DNA from: Closterium sp. Naga37s-1
Lineage: Eukaryota > Streptophyta > Zygnematophyceae > Desmidiales > Closteriaceae
DNA: 64,000 nucleotides
Direction: 5' to 3'
Assembly (NCBI GenBank): GCA_947471745.1
Contig: CANJKZ010000018.1
Coordinates: 20,818 to 84,817, forward strand
This document shows positions 31,527 to 40,227 of the stretch, one piece after another. A program made the translations under genes and the position numbers. The notes beneath the pieces are model-generated. The model saw only the letters and a program-made list of their open reading frames with translations, did no database searches and was not told where the DNA came from. Each line of letters starts with the position of its first letter. The stretch's first letter is position 1.

Positions 31527-32586
31527 GAGTTCGCGTACAACAACTCGCCTTCCGCCACGACCCAACAGTCACCATTTTACATGAATTACGGACAAGACCC
31601 AACAGTACCCATGACCCCGAATCCCAACAACCCAGTGCCACGAGCGCAACAGTTCGCCGAAATATTACAAGCAGCACGGACCCGGGCGGCGGACGCAATT
31701 AAAAAATCGAACATCATCGCTAAACGCAACGCCGACCGCCGACCGCCACCGCCGACCTGTCACTTACCGCCCGACGACCTAGTCTTACTCGACACCCATA
31801 ACCTCCGCCTACCCATTACTCCAAAACTCCGCCCTCGATATTGTGGGCCATTCCGCATCAGCCACATGATTACATCCGTCACCGCCCATCTCCTCCTCCC
31901 TGCTGACTGGTACGTCAGCCCGTCCTTCCACGTCAGCCTGCTCCGCCCCTACGTACCATCCACCAGCCAACTGCCCCGCAACCGCCCAGCCAGCATGACA
32001 CGACCGCCGACCGAGCCAATCATCACACCCGAAGAGATTTTGAGCCACCGAGTTTGTGACCCACGAGGAGCTCAAAGGATCGAATTCCTGATCCGCTAGA
32101 GAGACCGTACACCCACCGAAGACAACTGGGTTCCCCTGGACAAAATCGACAACCACCCCGTCCTCACCGAGTATCTGCGCAGCCGAAATTTTCGGGATGT
32201 ACACGCACTTTCATAAAAGAGGGCCTCCTTAAGGGGGGGGGGTAGTGTAAGGAAAATTCCTTTTCCTTACTTCGCGTCCCTGCTCAGCGCGTACACCACT
32301 GTAGTACCACAGTCAGCACCGTTACCACCCGCAACCCTCGCATCGACAATCCTCCTGCCACCTTCGCACGTCGCACCCCGACCTTACGGCTCGGCCGGTA
32401 ACCCGCGCTCCGGGCCTCCGCCTCGACATTTTCCCAACCTCAGTTCCAGACCCGTCGCGCGTCAACCACAGTTCATTACCGTTACCACTGTAGATTCGCT
32501 ATATATTCTTCGCTCATGCCTTCGCTCATTGTACTCTTGCTTCGATAGTGCAATTCTCGTTCGATCACTTAATTGCACTCGTAACA
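31527..32586 (+). mobile_element. Recombinant gypsy 3' end with complete LTR, duplication junction
   Basis: Integrase tail, GPY/F module, chromodomain region, polypurine tract (about 32,230-32,245) and a 341-bp LTR (32,246-32,586). Up to 31,795 its variants match the gypsy fragments at 2,093 and 57,746; from 31,875 they match G1 at 11,798 onward. It is therefore the product of a crossover between two gypsy copies and marks the border between duplication units. Fossil with few breaks. Confidence 0.88.
32246..32586 (+). repeat. Gypsy 3' LTR, unit 2 copy
   Basis: Matches 12,170-12,510 base for base as far as checked, same length and the same host flank GTGGTTCACTTCGG after it. Confidence 0.75.
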
Positions 32587-33586
32587 GTGGTTCACTTCGG
32601 AACTCGTCTGATGGCTGAAAAACGAAAAACACATACCGTAACTTATAACTTTCCAAAACAATGCAAAAAAACTTGAGTAATCAAGTTGGACCCAACTAGA
32701 ACGAGGGGGTCACCATTTTAGCTACGGGCTTTAATAATGGTCGGAGATACACCGACAATGGAAGTTGACGATACGCTGAAATTAACATGGTAATGAACTT
32801 GAAGGTAACACGGCCTTGGGAATGCATGGCTGAGCCTGATGCTTGTTGCCTGATAACTGGAGAGACCGAGGTCAGCATAAATTACCAGACTTCCATTTCG
32901 AATGTTAAAGACGATACTGTTAAGAAGATCAGAACTCGGCGTGCATTGTAGCGAGGACGTTGACTTGTTCAAGCTCGTCAGAATCCATGGCCGCCAGATG
33001 GCGGAAAAGGCGGAGAGAATTGCAGGCAAGGCTTTCGTGGTGTGTGATGGACCCGATAGAGCTGTTACAATCCTCGCCGTGGTGTGATCCTTCAGAATCC
33101 GGTGTGTTTTATGGAGTGCTTGTAATGATGTATTGAGCCCATATGTAAGGCGTTTTTTCAGTTTTACACATCTGATTCCACCGCGTACAACACCGTTCAT
33201 GGGCTAAACTTTTCTTTGCCAACATTCCATTCCTCTTCACTTCTCCACGAACCAAGCCACTCCAACGCGTTCCTCCTCACAACACTCCCATTTGTGCGGG
33301 GTGAACTTGGGTCCGAGGGGTGGGAACACCCCCAGACCATCCCATCCGAACCGAGCCAGGGTCCGGACGTCAGTATGGTTACGGGTTTCGCAAATGCTCG
33401 TGAGAGGACTGGCAGAATTTTGGCGATGTCGCCATCATCCGGACCTTAGATAGTGACATGACAATGAATGGGCCCTTACTGTGAGGTGTCTGACTTTTCC
33501 TCCAATAAATCCTTGTGACGCGATTCTTCATCCCAGTCGTTTTTGCTTTCGCACACAGCCAGGAAACGCCCAATCGAAGCCCACGA
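32587..33586. other. Upstream flank of the host locus, unit 2
   Basis: Direct copy of 12,511-13,510. The unidentified 61-codon reading frame is at 32,902-33,087 with one coding difference from unit 1 (Arg for Ser in AERIAG). Nothing else is recognised. Confidence 0.6.
32902..33087 (+). CDS. Possible end of an unidentified host gene, unit 2 copy
   Basis: Counterpart of 12,826-13,011, ending IAGKAFVVCDGPDRAVTILAVV. Same doubts apply: it could be the last exon of a small gene or a remnant. Confidence 0.22.
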   Translation: MLKTILLRRSELGVHCSEDVDLFKLVRIHGRQMAEKAERIAGKAFVVCDGPDRAVTILAVV

Positions 33587-33811
33587 TGGCGCCTAAAGCA
33601 ACGCGTTCCCTGCAGCAGCTCCTGTCGCAGCGGTCGCACATGGCCAAGGCTTTGCCGCGCCCGTCGCGGGCTGCGTCCCGCCACAGAGGTCCCTCCAGCC
33701 TCGCACAGGAGCTCCGTGGAGCGGATGATGCGCCGCACGCTAGTAGGCTCGCTGCGATGAGCATTTAAGCATCCGTGCCCGATCGTTCTCGTCACCTCTT
33801 CTGCTTTACAC
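33587..33811 (+). promoter_or_regulatory. Promoter region of gene 1, unit 2
   Basis: Copy of 13,511-13,735, TATA-like CATTTAAGCA at about 33,762. Unchanged by eye, so the second gene 1 probably keeps the same control. Confidence 0.5.
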
Positions 33812-34006
33812 CAGTTAGCACCAATCACTCCTCTAGCACCTCTTTCTCTCGGGTTGCTCCGCTGCACACTCCTGCTCTACTCCGATCGTTCTCGTCACCT
33901 CTTTCTCTCGGGTTGCTCCGCTGCACACTCCTGCTCCACTCCTGCTCTCGGATTGCTCGTGGCGATCAAGGTCGAAGAGCGAATGGCGTCCGCCGGAATC
34001 AGCAGC

Positions 34007-35696
34007 ATGGGGAATGGCAAGGCCGTGCGTGCGCTGCTCGCCATCGTCGCCGTCATCGCCGGTACGCTCCGTCATTCGCTCCGCTCTCTCGCCCCGCGCT
34101 CTCATGCGCCATCGTGCTCACGCCGTCATGCGTTCAATGCACCACTCGACAGCGCGCACACGCGATGGATGCCCAACGAACTCGCTCCTTCGTCCGTGCC
34201 CCTCCCATGCCACATGCCGCTCCCTTGCAGCGTGTCTCCCCCAGCCGTCGCAAGCAGCAGCAGCAGCGAGCGTGTCGGTCCCAGTGCCGATAGGCACGCC
34301 GATGACAATCAACGGGCGCACATTCAAATTCTCGCCGCGCCGCTGTGTCAACCTTCCCGCCATGTCGCCGTCTCAGAAGGCGCGGGTGGTGGTGCCGTGG
34401 CAGCAGGCGAGCATGTCTGGCAAGGCTATGTGCCGCGCGATCTGGTTCTTCCAGGATCCCGCGTGCAAAGGACAGACGTTGGACGTTTTCGTGAATGGCC
34501 AACAGAGGTGCGCCTTCCATTCTTGCTCGCCTTGCTTCCATGCTCCTATGCTCTTGATGCCGCTCGTTTGCTCCCCCACCTGATCAACGATCGTTGCACT
34601 CGTGGCGCCCTCCCTCCCCCTGTGTGCAGTGAGAAGCGCATCTCCGGTGCAGCAAGGTCCGCCCTCTGCCTCGTAGGTGCGTGCGTCCCCTCTTGCCCTC
34701 TCTCGCGCCCGCCTCTCGCGAGAAGCCGCCCTCTCTCTCTCTCTCGCTGGCCTCGCGCTCTCACTGCACAGTCCAGTTCGCTGCGCTGCAGAGCGCACGA
34801 CGCGAGTGGGTGGCAGGCTGCCGCGCCTCATCTCTGCATTCGCCTTCCCCCTTTCCCCCCTTCCCCGTTTCCCCCTTTCCCCCGGTCCGCACGGCGCTGT
34901 GCGGCAGACAACATGTGTCGGTATGCGCGCTGCCCTGCCGGCTCTGACACATGCACCCCACCCACGGACGACCGCACGGCAGTGACGTGCGCGTGCAAGA
35001 AAGGCTACAGCGCGGTCAACAACAAATGCCAGCCTCCCAGTGAGCTTCGTATGGTTTCGCTCCGCTCAGCATGGTCTCGTTGCCGCAACTCTCTCCTCCT
35101 CCGCCCTCCCTCGCCTGCTCTGCTCTCTCTGAATGCTTCCTTGTCCGGATGGACCCATGTGCTCACCTGGCCTCCCTCTCTCTCTCCTTGCCTCTGCTGC
35201 AGAACCCTCGTGCCTCACTGCAGGCTGCCCTGCCAACTCCGAGTGTGCCAAACGCACCAGTGGCACTGGAATGGAGTGCAAGTGTAAGGCGGGCTACAAT
35301 GCAGTCGGTGCCACCTGTGTGCCAGCAGCAAAACCTGGCACCACCACAACCCCGTCCGGCACCACCACAACCCCGTCCGGCACCACCACAACCCCGTCCG
35401 GCACCACCACAACCCCGTCCGGCACCACCACAACCCCGTCCGGCACCTCCACAACCCCGTCCGGCACCACCTCAACCCCGTCCGGCACCACCACAGCTTC
35501 GTCCACCACAACACCTTCAAGCGACGCTTCAGAATCTTCCAGCAACATTGCAGAATCTTCAAGCGACATTTCAGATTCTTCCAGCAACGTTTCAGGACCT
35601 TCCAACTACGTGTCAGAAATTCCTCCTAGCTACGTTTCAGACTCTTCCAGCAACGCGTCAGATTCTCCTATCTACACGTCAGAATCTCCCAACTAA
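34007..35696 (+). CDS. Gene 1: secreted two-EGF, Thr/Ser-rich glycoprotein (copy 2)
   Basis: Exons 34,007-34,061, 34,231-34,507, 34,630-34,676, 34,908-35,039 and 35,203-35,696; 334 residues. All splice sites and exon lengths match copy 1. One difference lies in intron 3 (one extra base) and at least one in the Ser-rich tail (Asp where copy 1 has Tyr, codon near 35,563). Both EGF-like modules keep all six cysteines. Upstream in-frame ATG at 33,983. This copy looks as intact as the first, so the duplication doubles the gene. Neighbours: gene 2 copy 1.4 kb downstream, same strand. Confidence 0.75.
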
Positions 35697-36776
35697 ACTC
35701 CAGAACCTTCCAGCGGTGGCAACTCCGTACCATCCTATTCCTCTACTTGCGCCAAGCCAAATCAGTCGCCACATCTGAGAAGAGTTGAGGGACGTATTGC
35801 GTAGGGACAGGGATTGGTTGCTGTTGCTGTGCTTCTCAGACAGGTTGGAGAGTTAGTTGGTGAACTGTTCTCGGGAAGGTCGTTGAGCAGGTGCCAGGCA
35901 GGATAGCTGGCAAGTTCTCAAGAAGAATAGAAGCAACCAATCTGGTATCATAGCAGCACTGCGTGTTATCAGACCCTCCCTGTCCGGGCTGGTTAGATTT
36001 CTCCTGTTCGCACCCCCACTTCTCCCCTTGTTTTCTCTTTCTAGGTTTGTTGTAATCTTTGTTTTACCCATCTAAATATTTGTTTCTGGATCTTGTTGCA
36101 ATTCTACACATGTGGTTTCAAATCATAGAGATGACCCTGCTTTTGACCTTTGTTTCTGGTGGCTTCCATCAATTCACTCTAGTTTTCACTACTGTCAGCA
36201 CCATCACTTAGGAGCGTGATCAGCCATTTTCAATTTGCTGTTCGTAGCTATACCAGATTATATCATTACACAACATTCTAACCTTGTTTGTATTTGAACC
36301 AATAAGCGATCTTGGCGATATTTTGGCGAAGTCACCATTAGTGGCTGCATGCAAGGGAATCACCAGCAATTGTTGTTGTCAGATTCTTGCGATAGAGACT
36401 GTCCATATCGGAGACATTCGATTGCCTCGCGTCGCGTCACTTGTGTTTGTGTGTCCCGCGCCCTCAGAACAGAACGCTTGTCTGGCATCACATCGGAATT
36501 ATTGTTGTGAATGGGGTCTTTACAAGATCCGAAGTCAGCGGGAATGGGCCCTTCCGTCCTGGTGTCCACAATAATTTTGCCGAGCACGACCCTCGTTCCA
36601 CTCCCCCATTTTTTAGCAAACATTGTGCTGACATTGAATGTGGATCCTAAGTGTTGCGGAGAGACCTAACATTTTCGACTTCAATAATTATGTCCAATAA
36701 ATCCATTTCCATTTCTGTTTTCGCCAGCGTTGTCACCTTCGCACACACCTCAGGAAACGCTTATTCCAAGGCGCGC
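35697..36776. other. Gene 1 3' flank and intergenic region, unit 2
   Basis: Copy of 15,620-16,699. No gene, RNA or element recognised. Confidence 0.6.
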
Positions 36777-36997
36777 TGGCGACTAAAGAAACGCGTTCCC
36801 TGCAGCGACTCCTGTCGCAGCGGTCGCACATGGCCAAGGCCTTGCCGCGCCCGTCGGGAGCTGCTTCCCATCACAGAGGCCCCTCGTCGCGCAGAAGCTC
36901 CGTGGAGCGGATGATGCGCCGCACGCTAGTAGGCTCGCTGCGATGCCCATTTAAGCACCCGTGCCCGATCGGCCTCGTCACCTCTTCCGCTTTACCA
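36777..36997 (+). promoter_or_regulatory. Promoter region of gene 2, unit 2
   Basis: Copy of 16,700-16,920 with TATA-like CATTTAAGCA at about 36,948. Confidence 0.5.
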
Positions 36998-37144
36998 ATC
37001 ACTAGTAGCACCAATCATTCATCTAGCACCTCTTCCCGTCGGAGTTGCTCCGCTGCACATCTGCTACTACTCGAGCTATTGGAATTACTCGTGTCGTTCA
37101 AGGGTGAAGCTTGAGCACCATCCGTCCACCGGAGAAGCGGCAGC

Positions 37145-38275
37145 ATGGGGAATGGCAAGGCCGTGCGTGCGCTGCTCGCCATCGTCGAAGTCATCGCCGG
37201 TACGCTCCGTCATTCGCTCCGCTCTCTCTCGCCGTCGTCGTGCGTGCGTGCTCCCATGCGCATCATCGAGTCCACGCCGCAATGCGTTCAGTTCCATGCT
37301 CTCATGCGCCACGGACCACACCACAGTGCTCTCATGCGCACGCAATGCATTTCCAATGAACACGCCCATGCCTCCGTGACCCTCCCATGCCACGTGTCCC
37401 TCCCTCTCTTGCAGCGTGTCTCCCGCAGCCGTCGCTCGCAGCGGAAATCCCATCGGCCCCAGCGAGGATTGCCACGCAGATGACTATCAACGGCCGTCCT
37501 TTTAGCTTCGAGTCGCGCCGCTGTGTCAACATCCCCGCCATGCCGGGTGCAGTCAAGGCTCGCGTGGAAGTCTCTCGACAGCAGGGAAGCGATGCTGGCA
37601 ACGCTGCTACGTGCCGCGCAATCCGGTTCTTCCAGGATCCCGCGTGCACAGGCCAGACGCTGGACCTTCTCCCCATCATCGGCACACAGAGGTGCGCCTT
37701 TTATCCCTGCTCGCATTGCTTCCATGCTTTGAACGCCGTTCGGTTGTTCCCCACCAGACGCTGGACCTTCTCCCCATCATGGGCGCACAGAGGTGCGCGG
37801 CACGCCTTCTATTCGTGCTCGCCTTGCTTCCATGCTCGCCTTGCTCCCATGCTCGCCTTGCTCCCATGCTCGCCTTGCTCCCATGCTCGCCTTGCTCCCA
37901 TGCTCGCCTTGCTCCCATGCTCGCCTTGCTCCCATGCTCGCCTTGCTCCCATGCTCGCCTTGCTCCCATGCTCGCCTTGCTCCCATGCTCGCCTTGCTCC
38001 CATGCTCGCCTTGCTCCCATGCTCGCCTTGCTCCCATGCTCGCCTTGCTCCCATGCTCGCCTTGCTCCCATGCTCGCCTTGCTCTTAACGCCGCTCGGTT
38101 GCTCCCCCACCTGACCAACGACCCGCGCACTCGTGGCGCCCTCCCTCCCCCTGTGTGCAGTGTCAAGTATGTTCCCGGTGTAGTGACGTCCGCCCTCTGC
38201 CTCACTGGTGCGTCCCCTCTTGCCTTGCCCCTCCTCCATTCCGCTCACCGCAAACTCCTCTTCCTCTCTATCGCA

Positions 38276-38354
<79 letters not shown>

Positions 38355-38849
38355 GTATATATATATATATATCTATCTCTATCTCTATCTCTATCTCTAT
38401 CTCTCACTCTCACCCTCACCCTCACTGAACGCTACCCTGACTGGATGGACCCACGAGCTCACCTGCCCTCTCTCCCTCTCTCTCGCCCTGCCTGTGCTGC
38501 AGAAACCTCACCACCTGCCACCGGCACCACCGGCACCACAGCACCTTCCGGCAACATTCTGGAATCCGCCAACTCCGTTTCAGAGTCTGCCCGGGCCATG
38601 CTGGAATCCACCCTTGGCGTTACAGATCCTGGTACCGGCACCGCCATTTCAGGGGTTTCTAATGCCTCTATCGATCCTAGTACCGGTAACAACACTGGCG
38701 AAGGACCTGCCGCCACTGACGCTGCAGTTCCTGTGGTCTTCAATCCAGGCACTTTCACCAACGATGCAGTGAATCCCACCAAATCCCCCGAACCTTCCGT
38801 GAACGCGTATGACACTTACACTACTGCTGCCACCGTGCCGGGCTACTGA
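37145..38849 (+). CDS. Gene 2: secreted paralogue without EGF modules (copy 2)
   Basis: Exons 37,145-37,199, 37,415-37,691, 38,161-38,207 and 38,503-38,849; 241 residues, splice sites as in copy 1. Two coding differences stand out. Residue 15, in the hydrophobic core of the signal peptide, is Glu (LLAIVEVIA) where copy 1 and both gene 1 copies have Ala; two adjacent bases differ. Near 38,743 Asn replaces Thr. A charged residue in the signal core could weaken secretion of this copy. Intron 2 is 68 bp longer from four extra minisatellite units. Copia-A3 inserted 48 bp after the stop codon, so its 3' end formation may differ from copy 1. Confidence 0.7.
37818..38085 (+). repeat. 17-bp minisatellite in gene 2 intron 2, 15 full units
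   Basis: CTCGCCTTGCTCCCATG repeated fifteen times plus a partial unit. Four units more than at 17,741-17,940. Confidence 0.95.
38274..38415 (+). repeat. CT, TA and CTATCT microsatellite, unit 2
   Basis: Counterpart of 18,131-18,270, with a G interruption in the CT run and about 10 bp more. Confidence 0.95.
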
Positions 38850-38897
38850 GCTGAGCTGAGCCAACGGAGGTAGGAATGAGGTGTGCAAAGTGATCGC

Positions 38898-39033
38898 TGT
38901 CAGAACATTATATAGCTTATGCTGTTGTGTAGGCTATAGTGGGGTATCCCATAGGGGGTACAACCCAATTAGGGTTTTCCATATGTACTCACCTCATTCA
39001 TAGTTCATTCATCCTCGTTCTTCATTCTTCTCA
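38898..39033 (+). repeat. 5' LTR of copia-A3
   Basis: 136 bp, TGTCAGAACATTATATAGC...CTTCTCA, identical to the 3' LTR. About 10% different from the A1/A2/A4 LTRs, so A3 is a separate subfamily. Confidence 0.95.
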
Positions 39034-39047
39034 TGGTATCGAGCAGG
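39034..39047 (+). promoter_or_regulatory. Primer-binding site of copia-A3
   Basis: TGGTATCGAGCAGG directly after the 5' LTR, close to the complement of the 3' end of plant initiator-Met tRNA (TGGTATCAGAGC). Family knowledge: it primes minus-strand cDNA synthesis. Confidence 0.85.
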
Positions 39048-39164
39048 TTCCCTCGTGGGAACTGTTCCTAGGGCCCACCGTTTTTTTTCCTGCCCGGAGC
39101 GCACTCTGCCCCTACCCGAGTCGCGCTCCCCTCTCTCTTGGCCCCTAGTGGCCCCTTTAGCCGC

Positions 39165-39860
39165 CCGTCACGGCCCTTAGACGCCCGCGCGCCGCCCGTC
39201 CCGGCCCCTTAGACGCCCGCGCGCCGCCCGTCCCGGCCCCTAGACGCCCGTGCGCCACCCGGCCCGGCCCCTAGACGCCCGCGCGCCGCCCGTCCCGGCC
39301 CCTAGACGCCCGCGCGCCGCCCGTCCCGGCCCCTAGACGCCCGCGCGCCGCCCGTCCCGGCCCCTAGACGCCCGCGCGCCGCCCGTCCCGGCCCCTAGAC
39401 GCCCGCGCGCCGCCCGTCCCGGCCCCTAGACGCCCGCGCGCCGCCCGTCCCGGCCCCTCGACGCCCGCGCGCCGCCCGTCCCGGCCCCTCGACGCCCGCG
39501 CGCCGCCCGTCCCGGCCCCTCGCCGCCCGTGAGCCGCCCGTCCCGGCCCCTAGACGCCCGCGCGCCGCCCGTCCCGGCCCCTAGACGCCCGCGCGCCGCC
39601 CGTCCCGGCCCCTCGACGCCCACGCGCCGCCCGTCCCGGCCCCTAGACGCCCGCGCGCCACCCGGCCCGACCCCTAGACGCCCGCGCGCCACCCGTCCCG
39701 GCCCCTCGACGCCCGCGCGCCGCCCGTCCCGGCCCCTCGACGCCCGCGCGCCGCCCGTCCCGGCCCCACGCCGCCCGTGAGCCGCCCGTCCCGGCCGCGC
39801 ACCGCAAGTCCCGGCCCCACGCCGCCCGTGCGCCGCCCGTCCCAGCCGCGCGCCGCCGTC
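39165..39860. repeat. 31-bp minisatellite in the copia-A3 leader
   Basis: About twenty units, period 31, each with GACGCCCGCGCGCCGCCCGT then CCCGGCCCCT. After 39,860 it grades into GAGCCGCC-rich sequence up to gag. It is unrelated to the leader array of A1/A2/A4, although the proteins of the two subfamilies are very similar. Confidence 0.92.
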
Positions 39861-40227
39861 TCGGTCCCCACGCCGCCTGTGCCGCTGAGGAGCTGAGCCG
39901 CCCGAGCCGCCCGAGCCGCCCGCACCGCCCGAGCAGCCCGAGCCGTGCTGCCCCTCAGCAGCACAACCGAGCCGCCCGACAGCAGAGCAGCCGAGCCGCC
40001 CAGCAGCCGAGCCGCTCAACAGCCGAGCCGCCCAGCAGCCGAGCCGCCCAGCAGCCGTGCCGCCCAGCAGCGGAGCCGCCGAGCCGCCGAGCCGCCCGGC
40101 AGCCGAGCCGCCGAGCCGCCGCGCCGCCCTCCTTCCGGGCCGCCCGACCTGTCCAGTCTGGTGAGCACAGCGCCCTTTCACTGCACTGCCCTCACCCTAC
40201 TGTTTGCGCTGCCAGTCGTCTAGGGTC

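Larger units (their letters stand above)
11798..31874. repeat. Unit 1 of a 20,077-bp tandem segmental duplication
   Basis: The segment holds a gypsy 3' end and LTR, the two host genes, copia-C, copia-D, a gypsy integrase piece, an inverted host block, copia-A1 and a gypsy 3' fragment. The same order follows directly from 31,875. Host-gene positions shift by 20,076-20,155. The junction at 31.8 kb is a gypsy sequence of mixed parentage. Unit 1 uniquely carries the non-autonomous LTR element at 19,358-20,937. I infer unequal crossing-over between gypsy copies; an assembly duplication remains possible but would not explain the clean private insertions. Confidence 0.85.

Noticed and set aside
24148-31531. 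Target site duplication for copia-A1
   Set aside because: GAGCG and GAGTT share only the first three bases; treated as chimeric flanks.
39165-39860. CRISPR-like regular repeat array
   Set aside because: Head-to-tail units without spacers, inside a retrotransposon leader of a eukaryote.
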